A stretch of 64,000 nt of DNA from Pseudomonas wayambapalatensis (GCA_014268975.2 CP077096.1:1820501-1884500), one strand, 5' to 3'; counted from the first letter of the stretch, positions 18,437 to 27,860 are shown. The notes: generated by a model from the letters alone, not told the origin. Made by a program: numbers and translations.

Positions 18437-19519
18437 ATGAGTGACAAAGACCTGCAAGAAACCCAGATCACCCCGCCGTCCGGCGAAAAGCTGCAGAAAG
18501 TGCTGGCACGCATCGGCGTGGGTTCACGCCGTGACGTCGAAGCCTGGATCAGCCAGGGTCGCATCAAGGTCAACGGCGTCGAGGCCACCCTCGGCCAGCG
18601 CGTCGACCTGCACGATGCCATCGCTGTCGACGGCAAGCTGATCAAGCGCGAGGAAGCCGCCGAGGCGACCCGCCGCGTCATCATGTACAACAAGCCAGAC
18701 GGCGAGATCTGCACCCGTGACGACCCGGAAGGCCGTCCGACCGTGTTCGACCGCCTGCCGCGCCCGAAAGAAGGCCGCTGGATCAATATCGGTCGTCTCG
18801 ATATCAACACCACGGGCTTGCTGCTGTTCACCACCGACGGTGAACTGGCCAACCGCCTGATGCACCCCTCCTACGAGATGGACCGCGAGTACGCGGTGCG
18901 TGTCCGTGGCGAGGTCGACGACGAGATGATCGAGCGCCTCAAGGCGGGCGTGATGCTCGAGGACGGCCCGGCCAAGTTCACCGATATCCAGAAGGCGCCG
19001 GGCGGTGAAGGCTTCAACCATTGGTACCATTGCGTGGTGATGGAAGGCCGCAACCGTGAGGTGCGTCGCCTGTGGGAGTCCCAGGGCATGGTGGTCAGCC
19101 GCCTGAAGCGCGTGCGTTTCGGCCCGGTGTTCCTCAACTCCGACCTGCCGATGGGCCGCTGGCGTGAAATGAGCCAGGGCGAGATCGACATCCTCGCTGC
19201 CGAAGTCGGGCTGCAGCCGGTGGCGCTGCCGACCCTCAACCTCAAGGCCAAGGACAAGCTCGAGCGTCTGCAGCGCAAGTCCACGCGCCCCATGGGTCGT
19301 GGCGAGCGCGTGCGTGACCTGCGCCCCGCCAAGGACGCCGGCGAGCGTCAGCCACGCGCGGCCAGCGAGCGCCCGGCGCGTCCGGCACGTGAGGAAGCGC
19401 CGCGCAAGGGTAGCCGCGGCAGCGCCGTTGCCGAACGTCCTAGCGAGATGCGCAAGCGTCCTGCGCGTGCGGAAGGCGACAAACCAGCCGGCCGTGGTCG
19501 CGGTAAGCCGCGTGGTTGA
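18437..19519 (+). CDS. rluB: 23S rRNA pseudouridine(2605) synthase RluB
   Basis: Converts U2605 of 23S rRNA to pseudouridine. S4 RNA-binding domain at about 18-65 (EKLQKVLARIGVGSRRDVEAWI), then the RsuA-type catalytic domain with Asp in GRLDINTTGLLLFTTDG and the EGRNREVRRLW motif. The last 90 residues are a basic Arg/Pro/Ala-rich tail typical of Pseudomonas RluB. A 149-base gap with a TACAAT element at 18365 suggests its own promoter in addition to readthrough from scpB. Confidence 0.95.
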   Translation: MSDKDLQETQITPPSGEKLQKVLARIGVGSRRDVEAWISQGRIKVNGVEATLGQRVDLHDAIAVDGKLIKREEAAEATRRVIMYNKPDGEICTRDDPEGRPTVFDRLPRPKEGRWINIGRLDINTTGLLLFTTDGELANRLMHPSYEMDREYAVRVRGEVDDEMIERLKAGVMLEDGPAKFTDIQKAPGGEGFNHWYHCVVMEGRNREVRRLWESQGMVVSRLKRVRFGPVFLNSDLPMGRWREMSQGEIDILAAEVGLQPVALPTLNLKAKDKLERLQRKSTRPMGRGERVRDLRPAKDAGERQPRAASERPARPAREEAPRKGSRGSAVAERPSEMRKRPARAEGDKPAGRGRGKPRG

Positions 19520-19537
19520 TCGCATGTGGCGGTAAAA

Positions 19538-19564
19538 GGGCCAGCCTTCGGGCTGGCTTTTTTG
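19538..19564 (+). terminator. Intrinsic terminator after rluB
   Basis: GCCAGCC-TTCG-GGCTGGC hairpin with a UUCG tetraloop followed by six T. Confidence 0.92.
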
Positions 19565-19940
19565 TGCCTGGTCGAAAAGTGCGAGCCTTCAAGCTGCTGA
19601 ACAGGAAGCGTTTTTTGTCATGCTGGAAAGTATTTGAACCATCTTGTAACGAAATTTATACGGAATCTGCCGGGATTACCGTTCGGTTTCCTGCTTTCCA
19701 GGCTGGTGTAAACAGATCTTGCCGCATGCCGCGCCGCAGAGCCTTCCAACGGCCATTCGCGCTATTGCCCAAAGCCCCGTCCCGCGCTGATATGACGGAC
19801 ATTGCCAAGTGCATCAGCCCACTCCTGCAGTCGGGCCTACACAACAACAAATGGAGGCGCCATGTACGCCGATCACTACGCCATTGATGGCCCTTGCCCC
19901 AGGACCGCTGCGTTTTTTCTCGAGGAAACGACGCAACGCG
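19565..19940. other. Intergenic region upstream of the aroP-like promoter
   Basis: No convincing protein gene. Contains a TyrR-box-like sequence at 19645-19662 (TGTAAC-N6-TATACG; consensus TGTAAA-N6-TTTACA) and a half-site TGTAAA at 19707. A small open frame starts at 19862 behind GGAGG and could encode 56 residues (to 20032), but the likely permease promoter lies inside it. The DNA around 19600-19680 is noticeably AT-richer than the flanking genes. Confidence 0.4.
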
Positions 19941-19972
19941 TTGACGCCTGCGCGCTCGCAGGGGTATACAAT
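19941..19972 (+). promoter_or_regulatory. Sigma-70 promoter for the aromatic amino-acid permease
   Basis: TTGACG, 18-base spacer, TATACA (followed by AT). Predicts a leader of about 190 bases before the permease start at 20168. Confidence 0.65.
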
Positions 19973-20143
19973 GCGCCGCGTTTTACCTGTGACCCCCTCG
20001 CGTACCACGCATTCTCGCCGACTCCCGGCTGATCCGCCCCAGGCTCCGTGCCAGGCGCGGCGCCAGGGTCCGGGAACCCAAGGTAACCACCTTGCCTCAT
20101 TCCGCTGTGCCACGAGCGCGGCGGGTCCGATTCCGTCACAGAT

Positions 20144-20151
20144 AAAAACAA
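20144..20151 (+). promoter_or_regulatory. Hfq/Crc (AANAANAA) motif before the permease start
   Basis: AAAAACAA, 17 bases upstream of the ATG and next to the ribosome site. Matches the A-rich motif bound by Hfq with Crc in catabolite repression. The permease is a plausible target. Confidence 0.65.
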
Positions 20152-20167
20152 GCAGGTGACTTCGTTC

Positions 20168-21589
20168 ATGAGTGGACACAATTCGCAGCCGTCAGGCGAA
20201 CTCAAGCGTGGCTTGAAGAACCGCCATATCCAGCTGATCGCCCTGGGGGGCGCCATCGGTACCGGCCTGTTCCTCGGCTCGGCCGGGGTGATGAAATCCG
20301 CCGGGCCCTCGATGATCCTTGGCTACGCCATCTGCGGCTTCATCGCCTTCATGATCATGCGCCAGCTCGGCGAGATGATCGTCGAAGAGCCCGTGGCCGG
20401 CTCCTTCAGCCACTTTGCCCACAAGTATTGGGGCGGCTTTGCCGGGTTCCTGTCGGGCTGGAACTGCTGGGTGCTTTACATCCTGGTGGGCATGTCGGAG
20501 TTGTCCGCCGTCGGCAAGTACGTCCACTACTGGTGGCCGGAAATCCCGACCTGGGTGACGGCGGCGGGCTTCTTCCTGCTGATCAACGCGATCAACCTGA
20601 TGAACGTCAAGGTGTTCGGCGAGGCCGAGTTCTGGTTCGCGATCATCAAGGTGGCCGCCATCGTCGGCATGATCGCCCTGGGCGCGTACCTGCTCACCAG
20701 CGGCAGTGGCGGCCCGGACGCCTCGGTGGCCAACCTGTGGAGCCATGGTGGTTTCTTCCCCAATGGCGTGAGCGGATTGGTGATGGCGCTGGCGATCATC
20801 ATGTTCTCCTTCGGTGGCCTGGAAATGCTCGGCTTCACCGCCGCCGAGGCCGACAAGCCCAAGACCGTGATCCCGAAGGCGATCAACCAGGTCATCTACC
20901 GCATCCTGATCTTCTACATCGGCGCCTTGGTTGTGCTGCTGTCGCTGACCCCGTGGGACAGCCTGGTGGCCAGCATCGATGCGTCGGGTGGTAGCTATGG
21001 CAGCAGCCCGTTCGTCCAGGTGTTCTCGCTGCTGGGCAGTGATGTCGCGGCGCACCTGCTGAACTTCGTGGTACTGACCGCGGCACTGTCGGTGTACAAC
21101 AGCGGCACCTACTGCAATGCGCGCATGCTCTACGGCATGGCCGACCAGGGCGATGCGCCGGCGGGCCTGGCGAAGATCGACCGTCGTGGCGTGCCAGTGC
21201 GGGCGATCCTGGCGTCGGCAGCGTTCACCCTGATTGCCGTGCTGCTCAACTACTTCATGCCGCAGCATGCCCTGGAGTTGCTGATGTCGCTGGTGGTCGC
21301 GGCGCTGGTGATCAACTGGGCGATGATCAGCTACTCGCACCTCAAGTTCCGCCAGCACCTTGACCGTACCGGCCAGAAGCCGCTGTTCAAGGCGCTGTGG
21401 TACCCGTATGGCAACTACCTGTGCCTGGCCTTCGTAGTGCTGATCCTGGGCATCATGCTGCAGATCCCGGGGATCCAGATTTCGGTCTATGCGATTCCGG
21501 TGTGGCTGGTGGTGATGTATGTGTTCTATGTGATCAAGAGCAAGCGCATGGCGCAGGCGGGTACTGCGGCGGGTAGCGTGGCCAAGTAA
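20168..21589 (+). CDS. aroP: Aromatic amino acid permease (AroP-like, APC family)
   Basis: Proton-driven inner-membrane transporter, 473 residues with twelve predicted helices. The amino-acid transporter signature is RGLKNRHIQLIALGGAIGTGLFLG at the N-terminus, with SFGGLEMLGFTAAEADKPKTVIPKA in mid-protein. Closest by pattern to AroP/PheP permeases for Phe, Tyr and Trp; exact specificity is inferred, helped by phhRAB 6 kb away. ATG 20168 (MSGHNSQPS) is preferred over GTG 20156. Likely under Hfq/Crc control. Followed by a strong terminator. Confidence 0.85.
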   Translation: MSGHNSQPSGELKRGLKNRHIQLIALGGAIGTGLFLGSAGVMKSAGPSMILGYAICGFIAFMIMRQLGEMIVEEPVAGSFSHFAHKYWGGFAGFLSGWNCWVLYILVGMSELSAVGKYVHYWWPEIPTWVTAAGFFLLINAINLMNVKVFGEAEFWFAIIKVAAIVGMIALGAYLLTSGSGGPDASVANLWSHGGFFPNGVSGLVMALAIIMFSFGGLEMLGFTAAEADKPKTVIPKAINQVIYRILIFYIGALVVLLSLTPWDSLVASIDASGGSYGSSPFVQVFSLLGSDVAAHLLNFVVLTAALSVYNSGTYCNARMLYGMADQGDAPAGLAKIDRRGVPVRAILASAAFTLIAVLLNYFMPQHALELLMSLVVAALVINWAMISYSHLKFRQHLDRTGQKPLFKALWYPYGNYLCLAFVVLILGIMLQIPGIQISVYAIPVWLVVMYVFYVIKSKRMAQAGTAAGSVAK

Positions 21590-21609
21590 GCCGGTAGCTT
21601 GATTCGGGA

Positions 21610-21643
21610 AACCCGGTGCCAGGGGCTGGTGCCGGGTTTTTTG
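21610..21643 (+). terminator. Intrinsic terminator after the permease gene
   Basis: ACCCGGTGCCAG-GGG-CTGGTGCCGGGT, fully paired in RNA if two G-U wobbles are allowed, followed by six T. Confidence 0.9.
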
Positions 21644-21658
21644 TTGTCTGCTCGGGCC

Positions 21659-21688
21659 CTGTGGGAGCGGGCTTGCCCGCGAAAGCGC
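21659..21688. repeat. REP element
   Basis: GTGGGAGCGGGCTTGCCCGCGAAAGCG, the standard P. putida-group repetitive extragenic palindrome, in the gap between two convergent genes. Confidence 0.85.
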
Positions 21689-21703
21689 CCAACCAGGCAA
21701 CCG

Positions 21704-22588
21704 CTAAATCTGCTCCAACAACCACCCGCGAAACGCCCTGAGCGAGGGCAGCGCCTCGTTGCGCGGCGGGTAGATCAGGTAATAGCTGCGCTGGCTGGCG
21801 AACGCCTCGCCCGGGCTGAACAGCTCGCCCTTGGCCAACTCCTCGGCCACCAGAATCCTCGGCACCAGGCCGATGCCGATCCCGGCGCGTACTGCCTGGA
21901 TCAGGTGCGATGTCAGCTCGAAGCTCGGCCCCAGCCGCATGGCGCGGTGCGCCAGGCCGTGATGAGAAAACCATTCGCCCCAGGCATGCGGGTTGTTGGC
22001 GACATTGAGCAGCAACTCTTCGCTGATCCGTGCCGGCGTCCATGTGTCCGCTGCGCCCGCAGCCTGCGGCGGCAGGATCACCACCAGTTCCTCGGCATGC
22101 AATCGATGGCAGATCAGGCCGGGCAGGTCGTGGCTGGCCACGCCGATGGCGGCATCGATCTCGCTGGTGTCGAAGTTGATCGCCTCGATGCGTGAATGGA
22201 TGTGCACCAGCATCCCGGGATGCGCGCTGTAGAACGCGTTCAGGCGCGGCAGCAGCCATTTCGAACCGAAGGTGGGCAGTGTCGCCAGGCGCAGGGTGCC
22301 GACCCCGGACTGATAGGCGAGGGCCTGCAGCGTGGCGCTGCGAATGCGCCCGAGGGCTTCGCTCAACTCGCGCTGGTACAGGCGCCCGACATCGGTCAAT
22401 TGCACCTGGCGCCCCTCGCGGCGGAACAAGGTCAGGCCCAGTTGCTGCTCCAGCGCCTGAACCTGGCGGCTGACGGCGCTCTGGGTCAGTGACAGCTCGA
22501 CGGCCGCGCGGGTGTAGCTTTCATGCCGGGCAGCGGCCTCGAACGCCAGCAGCAAGGACATCGATGGGGTCAGGTGGCGGTAATTCAT
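21704..22588 (-). CDS. LysR-family transcriptional regulator (GcvA-like)
   Basis: Regulator of 294 residues. The helix-turn-helix region begins LTPSMSLLLAFEAAARHESYTRAAVEL, typical of GcvA/AmpR-like LysR proteins, followed by an effector domain with GTLRLATLPTFGSKWLLPRL. It is divergent from the large oxidoreductase at 22763 (174 bases between), the expected target. In P. putida an orthologous arrangement of permease, LysR gene and oxidoreductase appears to be conserved. Confidence 0.85.
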   Translation of the reverse strand: MNYRHLTPSMSLLLAFEAAARHESYTRAAVELSLTQSAVSRQVQALEQQLGLTLFRREGRQVQLTDVGRLYQRELSEALGRIRSATLQALAYQSGVGTLRLATLPTFGSKWLLPRLNAFYSAHPGMLVHIHSRIEAINFDTSEIDAAIGVASHDLPGLICHRLHAEELVVILPPQAAGAADTWTPARISEELLLNVANNPHAWGEWFSHHGLAHRAMRLGPSFELTSHLIQAVRAGIGIGLVPRILVAEELAKGELFSPGEAFASQRSYYLIYPPRNEALPSLRAFRGWLLEQI

Positions 22589-22762
22589 TCATGAAACTCA
22601 TCGATAGCGGCAGGATTATCCGTTTGCCCTCGGCTGGAAAGTACAGGAACATTGGCCTACTCGTCATCCGGTTCTGAGTTATTCATGCCGGCTGAGCAAC
22701 AGAGCGTCGCCCGCCGGGTGATGCCAGACCGTGAACCTGCCCATACAAGAGGCCATCCTTCG

Positions 22763-25700
22763 ATGATCGCCCAGTTGCCTGTCCGTGCGCCTGTCGCCGG
22801 CTACCCCGAATTCCTCGAGGCCCTGAGCGCCAGCGGCTTCCGTGGCCAGATCAGCGCCGACTACGGCACCCGTACGGTGCTGGCCACCGACAACTCGATC
22901 TATCAGCGCCTGCCCCAGGCGGCCGTCTTCCCGCTCGACGCTGACGACGTGGCACGCGTCGCCACGTTGATGGCCGAGCCGCGTTTTCGCCAGGTCAAAC
23001 TGACCCCGCGCGGCGGTGGTACAGGGACCAACGGCCAGTCATTGACCGACGGCATCGTCGTCGACCTGTCGCGGCACATGAACACCATCCTCGAAATCAA
23101 CACCCAGGAGCGTTGGGTGCGGGTGCAGGCCGGTGTGGTGAAGGATCAGCTCAACGCTGCGCTCAAGCCGCACGGGCTGTTCTTCGCCCCCGAGCTGTCG
23201 ACCTCCAACCGAGCCACGGTCGGCGGCATGATCAACACCGATGCCAGCGGCCAGGGCAGTTGCACCTACGGCAAGACCCGTGACCATGTGCTCGAGCTGC
23301 ACAGCGTGCTGCTCGGCGGTGAGCGCCTGCACAGCCTGCCGATCGACGAGGCTGCGCTGGAGCAGGCCTGCGCCGCACCTGGCCGGGTCGGCGAGGTCTA
23401 TCGCATGGCCCGCGAGATCCAGCAGACCCAAGGCGAGCTGATCGAGAACACCTTCCCCAAGCTAAACCGTTGCCTGACCGGTTACGACCTTGCGCACCTG
23501 CGCGACGAAGAGGGCCGCTTCAACCTCAACAGCGTGCTGTGCGGTGCCGAAGGTTCGTTGGGCTACGTGGTCGAGGCCAAGCTCAATGTACTGCCGATCC
23601 CGAAATACGCGGTGTTGGTCAACGTGCGTTACACCAGCTTCATGGATGCCCTGCGTGATGCCAATGCGTTGATGGCGCACAAGCCACTGTCGATCGAGAC
23701 CGTCGACTCCAAGGTACTGATGCTGGCGATGAAGGATATCGTCTGGCACAGCGTCGCCGAGTACTTCCCCGCCGACGCCGAGCGCCCGACCCTGGGTATC
23801 AACCTGGTCGAGTTCTGTGGCGACGAGCCGGCTGAGGTCAATGCCCGTGTCGAGGCGTTCGTCGAACACCTGCGCAGCGATACCAGCGTCGAGCGGTTGG
23901 GCCACACCCTCGCCGAGGGCGCCGAGGCCGTGACGCGCGTCTACACCATGCGCAAGCGTTCGGTCGGTTTGCTCGGCAACGTCGAAGGCGAGGTGCGGCC
24001 GCAGCCGTTCGTGGAAGATACCGCGGTACCGCCGGAGCAGTTGGCCGACTACATCGCCGAATTCCGTGCGCTGCTCGATGGCCATGGCCTGGCCTATGGC
24101 ATGTTCGGTCATGTCGATGCCGGCGTGCTGCACGTGCGTCCGGCGCTGGACATGAAAGACCCCGCCCAGGCCGCGTTGGTCAAGCCGATCTCCGATGCGG
24201 TGGCGGCGCTGACCAAGCGCTATGGTGGTTTGCTCTGGGGCGAGCATGGCAAAGGGTTGCGTTCGGAATACGTGCCGGAGTACTTCGGTGAGCTGTATCC
24301 GGCCCTGCAGCGGCTCAAGGGTGCATTCGACCCGTACAACCAGCTCAATCCGGGCAAGATCTGCACGCCGCCAGACAGCGCCGAGGGCCTGACGCCGGTC
24401 GATGGTGTCACCCTGCGTGGCGACCTGGACCGAAACATCGACGAGCGCGTGTGGCAGAGCTTCGGCAGCGCCGTGCACTGCAACGGCAACGGCGCCTGCT
24501 ACAACTATGACCCCAACGACGCCATGTGCCCGTCGTGGAAGGCCACCCGCGAGCGCCGCCATTCACCCAAGGGGCGCGCTTCGCTGATCCGTGAATGGCT
24601 GCGCCTGCAGGGCGAGGCCAACATCGATGTGCTGGCCTCGGCGCAGCGCAAGGCGTCGTGGATCAAGGGCCTGCCCAAGCGCCTGGGCAACCTGCGGGCC
24701 CAGCGTCAGGGCCAGGAGGACTTCTCCCACGAGGTGTACGACGCCATGGCCGGCTGCCTGGCGTGCAAGTCGTGCGCGGGGCAGTGCCCGATCAAGGTCA
24801 ACGTACCGGACTTCCGTTCACGCTTCCTCGAGCTCTACCACGGTCGCTACCAGCGCCCGCTGCGTGATTATCTGATCGGCTCGCTGGAGTTCACCATTCC
24901 GTACCTGGCCCATGTGCCGGGCGTGTATAACGCGGTGATGGGGTCGAAGTGGGTCAGCCGTCTGCTGGCCGACAAGGTCGGGATGGTCGACAGCCCACTG
25001 ATCAGCCGCTTCAATTTCCAGTCCACCCTGACCCGCTGCCGTGTGGGTGTGGCCAGTGTGCCCGCCCTGCGCGAGCTGACCCCGGCCCAGCGCGAGCGCA
25101 GCATCGTGCTGGTGCAGGACGCTTTCACGCGGTACTTCGAGACGCCGCTGCTGGCTTCGTTCATCGAGCTGGCCCACCGGCTGGGCTACAAGGTGTTCCT
25201 GGCGCCCTACAGCGCCAACGGCAAGCCGCTGCACGTGCAGGGTTTCCTTGGCGCCTTCGCCAAGGCGGCGATTCGCAATGGCCGGCAGCTCAAGGCCCTG
25301 GCGGATTGCGGTGTGCAGTTGGTGGGGCTGGACCCGGCGATGACCCTGGTCTATCGCCAGGAATACCAGAAGGTCGACGGCCTGCAAGGCTGTCCGACGG
25401 TGTTGTTGCCGCAGGAATGGCTGATGGAGGCGCTGCCCGAGCAGGCCGCAGGGCAGGGCGGCAGCTTCCGCCTGATGGCGCACTGCACCGAGAAGACCAA
25501 CGTCCCGGCCAGTACCCGGCAGTGGGAGCAGGTCTTCGCGCGGATGGGGCTGAAGCTTTCCACCGAGGCCACCGGGTGTTGCGGGATGTCCGGGACCTAC
25601 GGGCACGAGGCACGCAACCAGCAGGCTTCGAAGACCATCTTCGAGCAGTCGTGGGCGACCAAGCTGGACAAGGAGGGTGAGGCGTTGGCAACCGGTTATT

Positions 25701-25783
25701 CGTGCCGCAGCCAGGTCAAGCGCATGACCGAGAAGCAGCTGCGCCATCCGCTGGAGGTGGTGTTGCAGTACGTGGTGCGCTGA
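22763..25783 (+). CDS. FAD/Fe-S oxidoreductase, YdiJ-type (probable D-2-hydroxyglutarate dehydrogenase)
   Basis: Very large single-chain enzyme of 1006 residues. An N-terminal FAD-binding PCMH domain has RGGGTGTNGQSLTDGIVVDLS near 80. A C-terminal FAD-oxidase domain follows (about 300-540), then an Fe-S part with GCLACKSCAGQCPIKVNVPDF near 670 and a CCG-type domain with TGCCGMSGTYGHE near 940. The layout is that of E. coli YdiJ, reported to oxidise D-2-hydroxyglutarate; GlpC/lactate-dehydrogenase-like subunits are fused here. The start ATG 22763 is chosen over an upstream in-frame start (22652) because conservation begins here. Substrate assignment is by family only. Confidence 0.85.
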   Translation: MIAQLPVRAPVAGYPEFLEALSASGFRGQISADYGTRTVLATDNSIYQRLPQAAVFPLDADDVARVATLMAEPRFRQVKLTPRGGGTGTNGQSLTDGIVVDLSRHMNTILEINTQERWVRVQAGVVKDQLNAALKPHGLFFAPELSTSNRATVGGMINTDASGQGSCTYGKTRDHVLELHSVLLGGERLHSLPIDEAALEQACAAPGRVGEVYRMAREIQQTQGELIENTFPKLNRCLTGYDLAHLRDEEGRFNLNSVLCGAEGSLGYVVEAKLNVLPIPKYAVLVNVRYTSFMDALRDANALMAHKPLSIETVDSKVLMLAMKDIVWHSVAEYFPADAERPTLGINLVEFCGDEPAEVNARVEAFVEHLRSDTSVERLGHTLAEGAEAVTRVYTMRKRSVGLLGNVEGEVRPQPFVEDTAVPPEQLADYIAEFRALLDGHGLAYGMFGHVDAGVLHVRPALDMKDPAQAALVKPISDAVAALTKRYGGLLWGEHGKGLRSEYVPEYFGELYPALQRLKGAFDPYNQLNPGKICTPPDSAEGLTPVDGVTLRGDLDRNIDERVWQSFGSAVHCNGNGACYNYDPNDAMCPSWKATRERRHSPKGRASLIREWLRLQGEANIDVLASAQRKASWIKGLPKRLGNLRAQRQGQEDFSHEVYDAMAGCLACKSCAGQCPIKVNVPDFRSRFLELYHGRYQRPLRDYLIGSLEFTIPYLAHVPGVYNAVMGSKWVSRLLADKVGMVDSPLISRFNFQSTLTRCRVGVASVPALRELTPAQRERSIVLVQDAFTRYFETPLLASFIELAHRLGYKVFLAPYSANGKPLHVQGFLGAFAKAAIRNGRQLKALADCGVQLVGLDPAMTLVYRQEYQKVDGLQGCPTVLLPQEWLMEALPEQAAGQGGSFRLMAHCTEKTNVPASTRQWEQVFARMGLKLSTEATGCCGMSGTYGHEARNQQASKTIFEQSWATKLDKEGEALATGYSCRSQVKRMTEKQLRHPLEVVLQYVVR

Positions 25784-25787
25784 TCTC

Positions 25788-25824
25788 GCGGCCTCTTCGC
25801 GGGCAAGTCCGTGAAGAGGCCAGC
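25788..25824. repeat. REP-like palindrome between convergent genes
   Basis: GGCCTCTTC and GAAGAGGCC (25790-25798 and 25813-25821) flank CGCGGGCAAGTCCGT. Lies 4 bases past the oxidoreductase stop and 8 bases before the MFS stop, so it probably also terminates transcription from both sides. Confidence 0.8.
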
Positions 25825-25831
25825 GCAACCT

Positions 25832-27025
25832 TCAGCCGTGCTGCTCCCGTCCGAGCCGTGCCTGGCGGTACAGGTACAGGCTCAATACCAGCCCGCACAT
25901 CGCCGCCCCGGCGGCAAACAGGAAGATCGACCTGAAGCCGAACCCTGAGGCCACCGCGCCCACCAGTGGCCCGGTGATCCCCAGCGACAGGTCGATGAAC
26001 AGCGAATAGGCGCCGACCGCCGCGCCACGGTTGGCTGCCGACACCTGGTTCACCGCTTCGACCCCCAGTGCCGGGAACACCAGCGAGAAGCCGAAGCCGC
26101 TCAAGGCCGCGCCCACCAAAGCCAGCTGGGCGTTGGGTGCCAGCCACAGCATCAACAGCCCCAGGGTTTCCACCGACAGGCAGGCGATGGCCACGCGAAA
26201 ACCGCCGATGCGGTTGATCAGATTGCCGAACAGCAGGCGCGCGCAGATGAAGCTGGCGCCGAACAGGCTCAGGGTCAGCGCCGCATCTGGCCAGTTGCGG
26301 CTGGCGTAGTAGAGGGTGATGAAGGTCGCGATGGTGCCGAAGCCGATCGAGCCCAGCGCCAGCCCCGAACCATGCGGGAACACCTTGCCCAGCACCTGCA
26401 GGAAGGGCAGGCGCTTGCCCGCCACCACCGGCGCGGCCTGCTTGGGCCAGGCCAGTGCCAGGCCAAGAACGCCCAGCAGAATGATGCTCGCACCCATGCT
26501 CCACAGCCCCAGGCCCTTGACCATCAGCACCCCCAGCGGTGCGCCGACGGCCAGCGCACCATAGCTGGCGATGCCATTCCAGGAGATGACCTTGGCGGTG
26601 TGTTCGGCGCCGACGCGGCCGATGCCCCAGCCGATTGAACCCGAGCCCACGAGGCTTTCCGCGCTGCCCAGTACCAGGCGCCCGATGAGCAGGCAGGTGA
26701 GGCTCAGCCAGGGCAGGTGGGTGAGGAAGCTGCAGGCCAGCATGAACACCCCGCTCAGGCCGCAGCCGAACAGGCCCCACATTACCGCCTTCTTGCTACC
26801 GAGGTTGTCGATGATACGGCTGGCGGTCGGGCGGCTGAGCAGGGTTGCCAGGTACTGCACGCTGATGACCAGGCCTGCGAGCACGGCGCTGAAACCCAGG
26901 TCGTTGTGCACATAGCTGGGCAGTACGGCAAGGGGGATGCCGATGTTCAGGTAGCCGATGAAGGTGAAGAGAACGATGGAGACGACTTGCAGGGTGACCG
27001 CAAGAGGGCGCGGTGAGTCGGGCAT
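25832..27025 (-). CDS. yhhS: MFS transporter, YhhS family
   Basis: Predicted 12-helix major facilitator exporter of 397 residues. Visible features are [21 protein letters not shown] in helix 1, [24 protein letters not shown] in loop 2-3, and [17 protein letters not shown] before helix 5, all characteristic of the YhhS/UPF0226 group. Substrate unknown; an E. coli relative has been linked to glyphosate and arabinose export. Convergent with the oxidoreductase gene. Confidence 0.85.
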   Translation of the reverse strand: MPDSPRPLAVTLQVVSIVLFTFIGYLNIGIPLAVLPSYVHNDLGFSAVLAGLVISVQYLATLLSRPTASRIIDNLGSKKAVMWGLFGCGLSGVFMLACSFLTHLPWLSLTCLLIGRLVLGSAESLVGSGSIGWGIGRVGAEHTAKVISWNGIASYGALAVGAPLGVLMVKGLGLWSMGASIILLGVLGLALAWPKQAAPVVAGKRLPFLQVLGKVFPHGSGLALGSIGFGTIATFITLYYASRNWPDAALTLSLFGASFICARLLFGNLINRIGGFRVAIACLSVETLGLLMLWLAPNAQLALVGAALSGFGFSLVFPALGVEAVNQVSAANRGAAVGAYSLFIDLSLGITGPLVGAVASGFGFRSIFLFAAGAAMCGLVLSLYLYRQARLGREQHG

Positions 27026-27048
27026 GGGGGCCTTCGAGGTTCTGGACT

Positions 27049-27098
27049 GTGTGAAAACGCGATGACGGGGGGTAGCCGCAGGTCAGCCGTTTTCACAC
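27049..27098. repeat. 11-bp perfect inverted repeat
   Basis: GTGTGAAAACG and CGTTTTCACAC separated by 28 bases, between the MFS start (27025) and the stop of the 42-residue gene. Could terminate the small gene or bind a regulator of the MFS gene. Confidence 0.7.
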
Positions 27099-27117
27099 GG
27101 TCGGTGGGGATGCGCGG

Positions 27118-27246
27118 TTATTCCTGATCGGCGCTGGATTGATCGTCACCTTCCTGCGAAGCAGGTGCCGGCTCGGCGGCGTGGGCGGTAACGGTTTGCT
27201 CTTCGGGGTTCAGGCTTGGGAAGGGAAGATTCGGGATTTCATGCAT
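27118..27246 (-). CDS. Small hypothetical protein (42 residues)
   Basis: Short frame starting ATG 27246 with GAGGAA eight bases upstream, ending TAA. The product starts MHEIPNLPFPSLNPEEQ, is acidic, lacks any membrane segment, and ends in an Ala/Ser/Asp/Gln-rich tail (SQEGDDQSSADQE). The good ribosome site, GC-rich third positions and position before a hairpin support a real gene. Function unknown; probably disordered. Confidence 0.6.
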   Translation of the reverse strand: MHEIPNLPFPSLNPEEQTVTAHAAEPAPASQEGDDQSSADQE

Positions 27247-27421
27247 CTCGTCGTTCCTCGCAAGTGTGAGTGAAAAGGCGGCGCGTAGCGCAGTGGAAGC
27301 TTTTGCAAAGCCGGGGCAGGATACAGCAGTCTGGATGACAGTTTATAAATTTTCCTGTTCGCCGGTCGATTTGCGGGCGAATAGCGGACGATGTTCACTT
27401 GGGTTCTGCCGGGAATGCATT

Positions 27422-27452
27422 CGCGCCGAACCGCTGCGGACGGTTCGGCGCG
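27422..27452. terminator. Strong hairpin downstream of phhB
   Basis: CGCGCCGAACCG-CTGCGGA-CGGTTCGGCGCG, a 12-bp perfect stem 13 bases after the phhB stop. No T-run follows, so it may protect the 3' end rather than act as a classic terminator. Confidence 0.6.
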
Positions 27453-27464
27453 ATCTGCCGGGCG

Positions 27465-27821
27465 TTACTTGCGCCCTTCAGCCGTCTCGGCCACCTTGTC
27501 GGTGCGTGCGCACATGATGAAATCGTTGCGGTGCAGCCCCTTGATCGAGTGGCTCCACCAGGTCACGGTGACCTTGCCCCACTCGGTGAGCAGGCCAGGG
27601 TGATGGCCCTCGGCTTCGGCGATTTCGCCGACGGCGTTGGTGAACGCCAGGGCGTGCTTGAAGTTCTTGAACAGGAACACGCGCTCCAGTTCCATGTGAC
27701 CGTCGCGCACTTCAACGCTCCAGTCCGGGATCTCGCGGATCAATTCGGCCAGCTCTTCGTCGCTGACCTTCGGGGCGTCGGCGCGGCAGGCTTCGCAGTG
27801 GGCTTGGTTCAAGGCATTCAT
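27465..27821 (-). CDS. phhB: Pterin-4a-carbinolamine dehydratase PhhB
   Basis: Dehydrates 4a-hydroxytetrahydrobiopterin formed by phenylalanine hydroxylase so the pterin can be recycled. The 118 residues carry the signature [24 protein letters not shown], with the catalytic paired His and the later His. The N-terminus contains [10 protein letters not shown], as in Pseudomonas PhhB. 39 bases after phhA on the same strand, so a phhAB operon. Also described as needed for PhhA stability in P. aeruginosa. Confidence 0.96.
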   Translation of the reverse strand: MNALNQAHCEACRADAPKVSDEELAELIREIPDWSVEVRDGHMELERVFLFKNFKHALAFTNAVGEIAEAEGHHPGLLTEWGKVTVTWWSHSIKGLHRNDFIMCARTDKVAETAEGRK

Positions 27822-27860
27822 GGAGGTTTTCCGCTTTCGAGTTGTTGTCGGTAAGGCGGC

